54,132 bases of DNA from Thermoflexibacter ruber (GCF_900113045.1 NZ_FONY01000037.1:1-54132), one strand, 5' to 3'; positions 43,360 to 51,994 are shown, counted from the stretch's first letter. The notes: a model not told the origin generated them from the sequence alone. Made by a program: numbers and translations.

Positions 43360-44199
43360 ATGAAAAAATATAAATTTAAACTTATTGGTATTGTACTTCT
43401 GCTTTTGTTTGTAATCATGCAAGCAAACGCACAAGACGCAGCAGTAACAAAAGCAAGTGGAGTTTCGCATGACGAGGTAATATGGCTAACCCTAATGGGC
43501 GCACTCGTCATGCTTGTCGTAGCCCCACTTATTGCCTTGGCAAGCCAGCTCTATGGCATGATTCAAGGACTGGAAGCACAAAAAGGAATCAAAAGAAAAA
43601 TTCCTGCTCTTGGTTCTGGCAATCTGTTCCGAGAATTGCAATCCCTGTTCGCAGGCGGAGGCGACAATGAACTCATGGAAGGACATATTTACGATGGTAT
43701 TCAAGAAATGGATAATGGTATGCCTCGCTGGTTATCTGCTATTTTCTATGTAACTATTATTTTTAGTATTATATACCTTCTTAATTACGAAGTATTTAAG
43801 TGGAGTCCTTCCTCAGCAGAGGAGTATAAAATAGAAGTAGCTGAGGCTAATATCAAATACAATTTGTCAGACAAAGTGAAAATCAAAATTGAGGCTTTGA
43901 AAGATAAAGATGCCTTAGATGCAGGTTTAGCAATTTTTCAGAAGAACTGTGCAGTTTGTCATGGAAAATTAGGCGAAGGTGGGGTAGGTCCCAATCTCAC
44001 TGACAACTACTGGCTGCATGGAGGTAGCATAGAAAATATTTTTAATGTGATTCGCTCTGGCGTACCTGAAAAAGGCATGATTGCTTGGAAAGCACAACTC
44101 AAAGACGAGCAGATTTTACAAGTTGCCAGCTATATCACAACTTTGAAGGGAACAAATCCGCCCAATGCGAAAGCACCACAAGGCACAGAAGAAAAATAA
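43360..44199 (+). CDS. ccoP: cbb3-type oxidase subunit III (CcoP), single heme
   Basis: 279 residues. A signal-like N terminus (to about ANAQ, residue 25) is followed by one helix (about 42-65), a basic loop, and the CcoP N-domain helix at 125-145 preceded by the GIQEMDNGMPRW motif. A cytochrome c domain follows with CAVCH and an axial Met in KGMIAW. Typical proteobacterial CcoP has two hemes; here only one CXXCH is present. It delivers electrons to ccoNO. A rho-independent terminator follows, so ccoG and ccoH are not part of this transcript. Confidence 0.93.
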   Translation: MKKYKFKLIGIVLLLLFVIMQANAQDAAVTKASGVSHDEVIWLTLMGALVMLVVAPLIALASQLYGMIQGLEAQKGIKRKIPALGSGNLFRELQSLFAGGGDNELMEGHIYDGIQEMDNGMPRWLSAIFYVTIIFSIIYLLNYEVFKWSPSSAEEYKIEVAEANIKYNLSDKVKIKIEALKDKDALDAGLAIFQKNCAVCHGKLGEGGVGPNLTDNYWLHGGSIENIFNVIRSGVPEKGMIAWKAQLKDEQILQVASYITTLKGTNPPNAKAPQGTEEK

Positions 44200-44216
44200 A
44201 AATACATTTATCATTG

Positions 44217-44249
44217 AATCCCGCTAATATATCTTTGGCGGGATTTTTT
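44217..44249 (+). terminator. Terminator after ccoP
   Basis: AATCCCGC (44217-44224) pairs with GCGGGATT (44238-44245) around a 13-base loop and runs into TTTTTT. It lies 18 bases after the ccoP stop and marks the end of the oxidase transcript. Confidence 0.85.
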
Positions 44250-44398
44250 GTTTCTTATAACAAGCAGTACGTTTCTTAAAGAGAGTAGTATCAATAGGCA
44301 ACAAAACTTAGTAGGGTTTTCTCTCGTTTAAACTTATCAAGCCACCTATCGTAAACTACACAACGTACTGACAAATTTTTACTTAAAAACTATCCCAC

Positions 44399-44833
44399 AT
44401 GAACACTAAAAATTGTTTTTATTTTTGTTTATTCGTTTTTGTTTTGCTGACGGCTTGCAAAAAAGATACAGCACCTACAAAAACTGATTTGCTTGCACGT
44501 ACTTGGCAAGCAGACGAAGCTACCATACAGCAAGGTGCAGTTAGTATTACTGCCTATAAAAAAGGAGGGAGCAGCAATCTGGCTGATTTCTCTAAATTTC
44601 GTTTGATTTTTAAGAAAGATGGCACTTTCAATAGTACGGACACTGACGGAGCAGCTGCCCAAGGAACTTGGAAATTCGTAAACAATGAAACACAGCTTGA
44701 GATAAAAGAAGGAAGCGACCCTATCCAACTCATCAATATTCTCAAACTAACTTCTACTAACTTTGACCTTTCCTTTGCTGAAACAGAGCAAGGCATTACT
44801 ACTACAGTTACCTTGAAACTAATACCTTTGTAA
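44399..44833 (+). CDS. Small lipocalin-like lipoprotein
   Basis: 144 residues. The lipoprotein signal MNTKNCFYFCLFVFVLLTAC has lipobox LTAC, followed by KKDT. The mature part has LLARTWQADEATIQ, LIFKKDGTFNSTD, AAQGTWKFVNNETQLEI and TLKLIPL: the W-based strands of lipocalin-like (DUF4923/DUF5004-type) lipoproteins of Bacteroidota. Function unknown. A strong hairpin follows 10 bases after the stop. Not obviously linked to the oxidase genes, from which it is separated by a terminator. Confidence 0.75.
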   Translation: MNTKNCFYFCLFVFVLLTACKKDTAPTKTDLLARTWQADEATIQQGAVSITAYKKGGSSNLADFSKFRLIFKKDGTFNSTDTDGAAAQGTWKFVNNETQLEIKEGSDPIQLINILKLTSTNFDLSFAETEQGITTTVTLKLIPL

Positions 44834-44842
44834 AAAGGTTAC

Positions 44843-44887
44843 AACTTTGGCAAATATGCTACTTCAGATTAGCACTTTGCCAAAGTT
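44843..44887 (+). terminator. Hairpin after the 44399 lipoprotein gene
   Basis: AACTTTGGCAAA (44843-44854) pairs exactly with TTTGCCAAAGTT (44876-44887); inside, TGCTA pairs with TAGCA. It starts 10 bases after the stop. No long T-run follows, so termination is likely but not certain. It shares a TTTGGCA core with other hairpins in the window. Confidence 0.6.
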
Positions 44888-44916
44888 ATCTATGTACGTT
44901 AAAATGGATTCTGACA

Positions 44917-46311
44917 ATGCCTAAACATTTCTGCAAGTTACTGTTAAGTTCTTTTTTATTAGCTTGGTTTACCAATCTTTACGCACAAAAGCCTCAACGT
45001 TTGATGCCAGAGAAAACACGCATACTGTTTGTCTTAGATGCTTCTGGGAGTATGCTATCTAAGTGGGACGGCGATTTGCGAATCAATATCGCCAAAGACA
45101 AATTGGCTCTACTCATAGACTCACTCAAAGTAAACAAAAATGTAGAATTTGCCTTGCGGGTGTACGGTCATCAGTTTGACAGTAAACTCAAAAACTGTAA
45201 AGATTCCAAATTAGAAATAGGCTTTGAGCCTAATAACCACGCCAAAATCAAACAAATATTGGGCAGAATAGCTCCCAAAGGTACTACCCCTATTGCCTAT
45301 TCTTTAGAACAAGCCACTATGGATTTCCCTGATGATAAAAACTACCGCAACGTGATTATCATGATTACTGACGGCATAGAAGCCTGCAACGGCGACCCTT
45401 GCGCCATCTCTTTGGGCTTACAGCGAAAGGGCGTGATTCTCAGACCTTTCATTATTGGTTTAGGAGTAGGAAAAGACTTTACGCAGGCTTTTGAGTGCAT
45501 AGGTAAGGCAATAGATGCAAAGAACATCAGCGAATTTACTCAAGCCTTATCCTCCATAGCTACGCAAACACTTGGCAAGACTACTGTAGCTGTCGAACTC
45601 TTAGACGATAACAACCAACCTTTGGAAAAAGATGTAAACATGACTTTCATCAATCATGTTACCAAAGAAGGTGTGTATGACTTGGTACATTTTCGCGATA
45701 GACAAGGGAAAACCGACCTGCTGGAGATAGACCCAGTACTCACTTATGACTTAGTAGTCAATACTATTCCACCTGTCCGCAAAGAAAAAATCGAGATACA
45801 AGGCGGAAAGCACAATGTTATCAGAGTAAATACCCCTCAAGGCACACTCAAATTCAATATGAAAACCAGCAAAGAATATGGCAGTTTGCAGGCAGTTATC
45901 AGAAAAAGTGGTGATGTTCAGACTCTTCATCATCAGCCCGTTGATTTGTTAGAAAAGTATTTGATAGGAAAATATGACATAGAAGTCTTGACACGTCCAA
46001 GATTATATTTTAAGAATATAGAAATCAAAGCAGGACAGATAACAGAACTTTCCATAGCCAACCCAGGTATTCTCAATGTAGTCAATATGATTGATGGCTT
46101 TGCAAGTCTTTATGCGATAGATAGCCAAGGGCAGCCTACTTTTGTAGAAAATATTGCTCCATCAAGAGAAAAAAGCGAAAATATCATCATGCAACCCGGG
46201 AACTATAAACTTGTTTTTCGCGCTAAAACCGCAGTAAGCAGTGCCTATACAGCAGTCAAAACTTTTACTATCAACTCAGGAAAAACTACTTACATTGATA
46301 TTTTGAAATAA
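44917..46311 (+). CDS. Secreted von Willebrand factor A domain protein
   Basis: 464 residues with a signal peptide (to about residue 23, LYAQ). The VWA domain spans about 33-215: MIDAS motif DASGSM (about 41-46), the second MIDAS Thr in PKGTTPI, and the third Asp in MITDGIEAC. The remaining 250 residues are beta-rich repeats of an Ig- or carboxypeptidase-regulatory-like type (VRVNTPQGTLKFNM, IEIKAGQITEL). It likely binds another protein or a matrix component in a Mg-dependent manner in the periplasm or at the surface. It converges on tdk; no secretion-tail domain is visible. Confidence 0.85.
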   Translation: MPKHFCKLLLSSFLLAWFTNLYAQKPQRLMPEKTRILFVLDASGSMLSKWDGDLRINIAKDKLALLIDSLKVNKNVEFALRVYGHQFDSKLKNCKDSKLEIGFEPNNHAKIKQILGRIAPKGTTPIAYSLEQATMDFPDDKNYRNVIIMITDGIEACNGDPCAISLGLQRKGVILRPFIIGLGVGKDFTQAFECIGKAIDAKNISEFTQALSSIATQTLGKTTVAVELLDDNNQPLEKDVNMTFINHVTKEGVYDLVHFRDRQGKTDLLEIDPVLTYDLVVNTIPPVRKEKIEIQGGKHNVIRVNTPQGTLKFNMKTSKEYGSLQAVIRKSGDVQTLHHQPVDLLEKYLIGKYDIEVLTRPRLYFKNIEIKAGQITELSIANPGILNVVNMIDGFASLYAIDSQGQPTFVENIAPSREKSENIIMQPGNYKLVFRAKTAVSSAYTAVKTFTINSGKTTYIDILK

Positions 46312-46317
46312 TCGAGC

Positions 46318-46926
46318 TTAGTAAGACTTTTCTTGCTCTAAAACCATTTCAGGAAACATAGCCTTGTAATAACAGTAGCGACAGCGAGGCTCATAGATGT
46401 CTTTTTCACCAAGTAGTACCTGTTTTTTGGAAGGACTAAGCCTGAAAGAGTAAGAAGCAAGACCTCCACAACAGACACAAATAGCATGTACTTTGGTAAC
46501 AAACTCTGCAATAGCGATTAAATGAGGCATCACGCCAAAGGGCTTGCCCTGAAAATCCATGTCTAAACCAGAAACTATAACTCTGATTCCTCTAAAAGCC
46601 AAAGTATTGCAGACCTCTACTATATGATTATCAAAAAACTGTGCTTCGTCTATGGCTACCACCTGACAGTTTTCTACGAGGGATAGCATCTGGTAAGCAT
46701 TTTCAACGGGATAGGCGTGGACATGATTGCGGTCATGGGAAACTACCTTGATTTCATCATAACGCTTATCTAATGCAGGTTTGAAAATCTTTACTTCCTG
46801 CTTAGCAATCAAGGCTCTGTTTACCCTACGTATAAGTTCTTCCGTTTTCCCAGAAAACATAGAGCCACAAATTACTTCTATCCACCCTGTTTGTGGGTGA
46901 GGTGTCCATTGAGGTTCTAAAAACAT
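46318..46926 (-). CDS. tdk: Thymidine kinase
   Basis: 202 residues of the type II thymidine kinase family. Walker A is GSMFSGKTEE (21-30); the Walker B/lasso acidic residue lies in IDEAQFF (92-98). Zinc ligands include Cys150/Cys153 (CVCCG) and Cys182/Cys185 (RCRYC). The substrate strand is YEPRCRYC preceded by a GEKD segment. It phosphorylates thymidine in the salvage route. Its stop is 6 bases from the stop of the convergent VWA gene. Confidence 0.96.
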   Translation of the reverse strand: MFLEPQWTPHPQTGWIEVICGSMFSGKTEELIRRVNRALIAKQEVKIFKPALDKRYDEIKVVSHDRNHVHAYPVENAYQMLSLVENCQVVAIDEAQFFDNHIVEVCNTLAFRGIRVIVSGLDMDFQGKPFGVMPHLIAIAEFVTKVHAICVCCGGLASYSFRLSPSKKQVLLGEKDIYEPRCRYCYYKAMFPEMVLEQEKSY

Positions 46927-47224
46927 GATATTGAGATGCTTATGCTTTTAAAATAAAATATTTACTTCTCCAATTTCTAAGATAATATCTGACTTAGATT
47001 GATATTCAAGAAAAAACCGTTCTTTGGTTTTGCCCCTCAATTGCATCGCGCCCCTTGTCCTTTCCCATTGGGCAGGGTTGGGTGGGGCAGTAAAAAGTAG
47101 GAACGTTTATTTGTTGAAACCTAATGCAAGTCAGACCTACAAGGAAATAATATTTATTAAAAACTAATTAAAATTGGCAAAAGAATAAAATACAAAGTTA
47201 GCCTTCTTAGAACAGAGAAGCAAA
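46927..47224. other. 298-base intergenic region with GC-rich patch
   Basis: No gene seen. 47028-47100 is unusually G/C-rich for this DNA (CCCCTCAATTGCATCGCGCC, then CCCATTGGGCAGGGTTGGGTGGGGC), with a GCCCC/GGGGC pairing possible. The flanks are ordinary AT-rich spacer. It may be a remnant of an inserted element or a structured RNA. Confidence 0.4.
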
Positions 47225-47917
47225 TCATTGGTATAAAAAACCCTCAAAGGTAGTTCCTACGATGTTATTGTGTTGGATATTGCCCTTGTCCAATTCATGT
47301 TGAAAATAGCGTAAATAATGAGAAGTATAAATCCCAAAGCCATTAGGTAGAAACCTAAGGGAATTAAAACGATTACTTTTCAGTGAATAGGGAAGGTTTA
47401 CATGCCAGCCTACTGTTTTCTCCACTGATTTGTTTTCAGTTTTAAATTGGCGAAATGCCCACGCTCTTGGCGTATCTACAAAAATATGTATGTTGTAGAT
47501 TTGATTTTTGTAGAATAACTGAAAATCTACCCCAGCCTTGTCTAATTCCTTGTTTCTTTTGAGGTTTTCTGTGCCAAAGATACACTTGCAAGCAAAGTAG
47601 GCGTGATATTCGGTCAGCAAGCCAAATTGGGTGCGATAAAGGCGTGCCTCCAAGCCTTTTTTGAAATCTTCCCAACTGATATGCGAAAAAGTTTCTTTCA
47701 ACAGTGATTCGTTTTCAGATAAGTAGTATTCATAAAATTCTCTGAAGTTAAGCCATCGCTTTTGTTCAAAAAATAGAACTTGCATGAGGTTGGTAGGATT
47801 GAGCCTGCCTTTCAAATCCATTTCTATCGTCTTGGTATGAGCAAGTTGTGGGTTTAACTGTAAAGTTTCCAAAAAACTTTGATAATATTTTATCTCCTCT
47901 ATTGCTTGCTTATCCAT
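47225..47917 (-). CDS. Uncharacterised nuclease-like protein, possible TaqI-type restriction endonuclease
   Basis: 230 residues from ATG 47917; a TTG nine codons upstream is less likely. It is mostly helical to residue 115 with a conserved-looking EARLYRTQFGLLTEYHAYFA. Then comes ELDKAGVDFQLFYKNQIYNIHIFVDTPRAW (124-153). An acid pair four residues apart (Asp126, Asp131) before a beta-strand is the layout of PD-(D/E)XK nucleases, and the whole recalls TaqI-like restriction enzymes. Where an E/D-x-K is expected the strand reads NIHIF, so catalysis is uncertain. No methyltransferase adjoins it. It diverges from the rhamnose mutarotase gene. Confidence 0.4.
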   Translation of the reverse strand: MDKQAIEEIKYYQSFLETLQLNPQLAHTKTIEMDLKGRLNPTNLMQVLFFEQKRWLNFREFYEYYLSENESLLKETFSHISWEDFKKGLEARLYRTQFGLLTEYHAYFACKCIFGTENLKRNKELDKAGVDFQLFYKNQIYNIHIFVDTPRAWAFRQFKTENKSVEKTVGWHVNLPYSLKSNRFNSLRFLPNGFGIYTSHYLRYFQHELDKGNIQHNNIVGTTFEGFLYQ

Positions 47918-48016
47918 ACAGCCCAAAAGGTTGAGGTACAACAAAAAATATACATAAAGTTAGGTGTTGGCAATAAAAAATCACTATTTTTACCTAAAAA
48001 ACATACGAAAGTGAAC

Positions 48017-48340
48017 ATGAAAAGATATGGACACCTTATCAAACTCAAAGATGAAAAAGTAGAGGAATACAAAAAATTACATGAAGCAGTATGGAAAGGA
48101 GTACTGGAGCGAATCTATCAATCTAACATTCGCAACTATTCCATTTTTTATCGCGATGGATTTTTGTTTAGCTACTACGAATACGTAGGTATGGATTACG
48201 AGGCAGATATGGCGGCTATTGCCGCAGACCCTACTACCCAACAGTGGTGGGAACTTACTATTCCATGCCAAGAACCACTCAACACTTGCCAAGAAGGTGA
48301 GTGGTGGGCAAAAATGGAAGAAGTTTTCCACGTGGACTAA
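48017..48340 (+). CDS. rhaM: L-rhamnose mutarotase
   Basis: 107 residues from ATG 48017, giving MKRYGHLIKLKDEKVEEYKKLHEAVW. A longer frame from 47879 would add 46 residues that overlap the divergent gene and are not conserved. Tyr18 and His22 match the active-site pair of E. coli RhaM, and the C-terminal TTQQWWELT block holds the Trp residues. It speeds alpha/beta anomer exchange of L-rhamnose or a similar deoxysugar. No other rhamnose catabolic gene is in the window, so it may serve other L-sugars. The stop overlaps the next gene's stop by four bases. Confidence 0.88.
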   Translation: MKRYGHLIKLKDEKVEEYKKLHEAVWKGVLERIYQSNIRNYSIFYRDGFLFSYYEYVGMDYEADMAAIAADPTTQQWWELTIPCQEPLNTCQEGEWWAKMEEVFHVD

Positions 48341-48846
48341 TTTATCGCTAACTTTTTGATTTTTTTGATAGGACCTGGACAGTAGTTCTGATGACAAGCT
48401 ACACAAGCATTCACCACTAAGTTGAAGTTTTCTACTTGGTTTTCTTTTTCCGCATAAAACTTATCTAAGGTGGCTAAAAAAGCCTTTGCCGAAGTATCAA
48501 AAACTTCACCTTTCACACTTGCATCAGTGGGAGTGGCAGTATGAATATTTTTAAATTTTTCTCTAAAATCTTCGGGCAGCTGTTTGTTCAGTACGGCTGA
48601 CTTTATTTTTTCCCCGTCTTCGTACATCTGACGCATGAGCCAAGCCAGTTCGCTGTCATCATTGGGGTAAAGGGTCTTGTCCACGTTTTGTGGCTTTAAA
48701 GAACTAACAGAGGTACTGTCTTTTTGGGTGTCGTTTTCTGCACTTGTATTTTGTTGATGAGAGCAGTTGTAAAAGATACTACTTAAAAACAAGCAAGCAG
48801 AAAATATCAAAGATGTGTGCAAATGATTTTTAAATGCTTTGTTCAT
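48337..48846 (-). CDS. Cytochrome c'-like lipoprotein
   Basis: About 169 residues from ATG 48846. There is a signal with a possible lipobox (FYNC, with an unusual Asn at -1), then a low-complexity Ser/Asp linker and a helical body. The heme c site is CVACH followed by QNYC, placed about 20 residues from the C terminus. A C-terminal CxxCHxxY in a four-helix protein is the arrangement of class II cytochromes (c', c-556). It should be periplasmic, anchored to a membrane. Role in electron transfer or NO/O2 binding is open. Confidence 0.78.
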   Translation of the reverse strand: MNKAFKNHLHTSLIFSACLFLSSIFYNCSHQQNTSAENDTQKDSTSVSSLKPQNVDKTLYPNDDSELAWLMRQMYEDGEKIKSAVLNKQLPEDFREKFKNIHTATPTDASVKGEVFDTSAKAFLATLDKFYAEKENQVENFNLVVNACVACHQNYCPGPIKKIKKLAIN

Positions 48847-48878
48847 GGTTACTGTCAAATATTTAGTTTTAATTAATG

Positions 48879-50096
48879 CTATCTGTATCTGATAAATGGG
48901 TATTTTTCTCCTGCTTTAAAGTGCGTTTTTTCTGCGGGGAGTTCCAAAAAACCATCACACTCCAACAAGTTAGCAAAATCTCCTGAACCTCCACCTTCTA
49001 TAGGGGTAGCTAAAAGTTGCTGATTTTCATAATTCAATTTTACTTGCAAAAAATAAGTCAGTGAAGGTTTGAAAGAAAAGTCTTCCTTTAAAATAGCTTG
49101 TGGCAAATCCAAAGAATTAGACTCAAACAGACTTGCCTTGAGCCAAGGCACCACGTACTTATGAAAACAAACAAAAGTAGAAACAGGGTTGCCCGGTAAG
49201 GCAAAAACCATTTTATTCGCTTTCGTTTTGCCAAACCAAAAAGGTTTACCCGGACGCTGAGCGACTTGATGAAAAAGTTTTTCAACTCCTAAATTTTCCA
49301 ACACCTGCGGAACAAAATCTGCCTTACCCGCAGATACGCCTCCTGTGAGTAAAATTACATCAAATACGCTTTTAGGAGAAAGAATATTAGCGAGTTTTCG
49401 TTCTATAATTGCTTTATTATCAGGAAGGTGAAAAGTATCTGCCTTCATTCTCAAATTTTCCAAAGCCGCAAGCAACATATAGGTATTAGAGCGGCGGATT
49501 TGATGCATCAAGGGGGTACTTTCTATGTCCACCAATTCATCTCCGTTAGAAATAATCGCAAAAAGCGGCTTTTGACTTACCCAAAGGGCAGATTTGCCCA
49601 CTGCTGCCGCTACAGCTATCTCCGCCGAGCTGATTTTAGTACTGCTCTGAACTAAGATTTCTCCCTCTTTGCTATCACTTCCTTGATGATGCACATTTTG
49701 TTGGTATTTGACTTCTACATTTTTAAGTTTAAAATATACCTTACCCTCCTTTTCTTCCTTTTCCAAATCCTCGTACCTAATGACTGTATCCGTCCCGATA
49801 GGCAAAACTGCTCCTGTCATTACCTCTATGCAATGATTCATAGAAGAAAGTTGAGTAGGCAACATTCCTGCAAACTGCGTACGTTCTACAAAAAAACTAC
49901 TTATCCCTTTATTAATAGCTTGATAATCAATGGCTATTCCGTCCATGGTTACTCTGTCGTAAGGAGGTAAATCTCTGTCTGCCCTGATTTCTTCTCGGAG
50001 AACCCTTCCGAGAGTTTTCATCAATTTTACTTCCACAGGTTTAGACAGAAAAAGGTGTTGTTGAATAATTTGTGTTGCCTCTTCGGAAGAAATCAT
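48879..50096 (-). CDS. moeA: Molybdopterin molybdotransferase MoeA
   Basis: 405 residues from ATG 50096 (MISSEEATQII); an upstream extension to 50210 is not conserved. Family blocks in order: LPPYDRVTMDGIAI, TGAVLPIGTDTVIRYED, HHQGSDSKEGE, ISNGDELV, IRRSNTYML, LTGGVSAGKADFV, RPGKPFWFG and FALPGNPVSTFVCF. It inserts molybdate into molybdopterin-AMP to give molybdenum cofactor. No other moa/moe/mob gene is in the window. Divergent from the GH3 gene, with about 155 bases between starts. Confidence 0.96.
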   Translation of the reverse strand: MISSEEATQIIQQHLFLSKPVEVKLMKTLGRVLREEIRADRDLPPYDRVTMDGIAIDYQAINKGISSFFVERTQFAGMLPTQLSSMNHCIEVMTGAVLPIGTDTVIRYEDLEKEEKEGKVYFKLKNVEVKYQQNVHHQGSDSKEGEILVQSSTKISSAEIAVAAAVGKSALWVSQKPLFAIISNGDELVDIESTPLMHQIRRSNTYMLLAALENLRMKADTFHLPDNKAIIERKLANILSPKSVFDVILLTGGVSAGKADFVPQVLENLGVEKLFHQVAQRPGKPFWFGKTKANKMVFALPGNPVSTFVCFHKYVVPWLKASLFESNSLDLPQAILKEDFSFKPSLTYFLQVKLNYENQQLLATPIEGGGSGDFANLLECDGFLELPAEKTHFKAGEKYPFIRYR

Positions 50097-50196
50097 ACTC
50101 TTGATAATAAACTTTCTACAATCCTGCAAAGATAGCAAATAAAAATTTGCTTTGAAAAATGGTAGAGAGAAATGTAGAGAATCGCAGAGAACAAAG

Positions 50197-50228
50197 TTGG
50201 ATTTTGCCAAAGATACTTTATATATTTG
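50197..50228 (+). promoter_or_regulatory. Promoter of the GH3 gene
   Basis: TTG at 50197-50199, 21 bases, then TATATTTG at 50221-50228. Both elements and the spacing match the Bacteroidota TTG-N17-23-TAnnTTTG pattern. The ATG is 25 bases downstream. This is the best promoter in the window. Confidence 0.65.
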
Positions 50229-50252
50229 CTACTTACTAATCAGGAAATTACC

Positions 50253-51989
50253 ATGAAAAAACGCAACCTCTTTTTGTTTATTCCTCTGACTTTTACCTTG
50301 TTAGGATTGACTTCGGTAGAAACCAAAGATGAAAAAACTAATGTAACTGCTTATTTGAACCGCATCAAAAAAGAAATTTGGGTAGATTCAGTTTTCAATA
50401 CTTTCTCCGAAGAGGATAAAATTGCCCAGCTTTTCTTTGCCGCTGCCTACTCCAATCGCTCAAAGGCAGAAGAAGACGCAGTAAGCAATTTGATAAAAAA
50501 ACACCACATTGGAGGTTTAGTTTTCTTTCAGGGAAGTCCTACTAAGCAGGCAGAACTCACCAATCGCTATCAAACTGAATCAAACGTGCCACTGATGATA
50601 GCTATGGATGCAGAATGGGGCTTGGGTATGCGTTTGGACAGCACGATTAGTTTTCCCTATCAGATGGCACTGGGAGCCACAGCAGAGGACAATTTGATAT
50701 ACGAAATGGGGGCAGAAATTGCCCAACAGTTCAAAAGAATAGGTATGCACATCAATTTTGCTCCTGTGGCAGATGTTAATAACAATGCAAACAACCCTGT
50801 CATCAACTATCGCTCTTTTGGCGAAGACAAAGTAAAAGTAGTACAAAAGGCGTATGCCTATATGAAAGGAATGCAAGACAATGGATTGATTACCAGTGCC
50901 AAGCATTTCCCAGGGCATGGAGATACAGACGTAGATTCTCATTATGGCTTGCCCGTGATTAAGCATAGCAGAGAAAGATTGGAAGATATAGAACTTTACC
51001 CCTTCAAAGAACTGATAAACAAGGGATTAAACGGGATAATGGTAGCACACATGAATATTCCTGCCTTAGACAATACGCCCAATCTCCCCACTACGCTTTC
51101 CCAACCTGTCATTACTAATTTACTTCGCAACGATTTGGGCTTCAAAGGGTTAATTTTTACTGATGCTATGAATATGAAAGGAGTAACTGCCTACCACCCT
51201 GCGGGAGAGGCAGAGGTCAAAGCACTTCTGGCAGGAAACGACATCATGGAACTTTCAGAGAACATTCCCAAAGCCATTGAGGCGATTAAAAGTGCTGTCA
51301 AACAGGGAGTTATTCAGCAAGAATCTATCAATGAAAAATGCAAGAAAGTACTGACCGCTAAGTATGATTTAGGACTTGCTAAGTGGGAAAAAATAAATTT
51401 GAATAACCTTACCCAAGACCTGAACAATGAGAAAGCAAAGACCCTAAACCGCCAACTTTCTGCCGCTACTTTGACTTTATTGAAAAATGAAGCAAACTTA
51501 CTTCCACTCAAAAACATTGAAAAACAAGAGATTGCGGTAATTTCTATTGGTTCAGGCTCAAATACATCTTTACAAAACAAAGCGAATGAGTTGGCGAAAA
51601 TAGAGAGTTTTTCTTTGCCGATTACTGCCAATAGTCAGTCTATCCAAAAGGTAAAAAGTAAGTTGAGAAAGTTTGATGTAGTGATTGTGGGTTTGCACGA
51701 TACACAAAAACGACCTAATAACAAGGTAGAGTATTCTGCTGATTTGCAAAGCTTTATTGGAGAGTTAGCCCAAAATCCTAAGTCAGTAATCGTAGTTTTG
51801 AAAAATCCTTATACTTTGGCAAGGTTTAAAAACATAGAAAAGACAAAGCAGTTAATCATGATGTATTATGACTGCGAGAATGCTCAAGAGGCAGCAATCA
51901 ATTTTATTTTTGGAAAAGGTTTTGCCACAGGAAAAATGCCTGTTTCAGTAGGTAATTTTAAAGCAGGTGAAGGGATAGAAGTAAAGTAA
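50253..51989 (+). CDS. GH3 beta-N-acetylhexosaminidase, NagZ-like
   Basis: 578 residues from ATG 50253, with a signal-type N terminus. The GH3 barrel has KHFPGHGDTDVDSH (217-230), including the Asp228-His230 acid/base dyad of NagZ enzymes, and nucleophile Asp304 in FTDAMNMKG. A C-terminal GH3C domain follows (LTLLKNEANLLPL, KQEIAVIS, FIFGKGFATGKMPVSV). It should remove N-acetylglucosamine from peptidoglycan fragments or glycans in the periplasm. In many Bacteroidota this unit is fused to a serine hydrolase; that domain is missing here and a GH3C-hydrolase gene exists at 14179. It precedes truA by 5 bases. Confidence 0.9.
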   Translation: MKKRNLFLFIPLTFTLLGLTSVETKDEKTNVTAYLNRIKKEIWVDSVFNTFSEEDKIAQLFFAAAYSNRSKAEEDAVSNLIKKHHIGGLVFFQGSPTKQAELTNRYQTESNVPLMIAMDAEWGLGMRLDSTISFPYQMALGATAEDNLIYEMGAEIAQQFKRIGMHINFAPVADVNNNANNPVINYRSFGEDKVKVVQKAYAYMKGMQDNGLITSAKHFPGHGDTDVDSHYGLPVIKHSRERLEDIELYPFKELINKGLNGIMVAHMNIPALDNTPNLPTTLSQPVITNLLRNDLGFKGLIFTDAMNMKGVTAYHPAGEAEVKALLAGNDIMELSENIPKAIEAIKSAVKQGVIQQESINEKCKKVLTAKYDLGLAKWEKINLNNLTQDLNNEKAKTLNRQLSAATLTLLKNEANLLPLKNIEKQEIAVISIGSGSNTSLQNKANELAKIESFSLPITANSQSIQKVKSKLRKFDVVIVGLHDTQKRPNNKVEYSADLQSFIGELAQNPKSVIVVLKNPYTLARFKNIEKTKQLIMMYYDCENAQEAAINFIFGKGFATGKMPVSVGNFKAGEGIEVK

Positions 51990-51994
51990 AAATC

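Noticed and set aside
47879-48016. Extended N terminus of the rhamnose mutarotase
   Set aside because: It runs into the divergent gene's start, and RhaM proteins begin at the 48017 methionine with matching active-site numbering.
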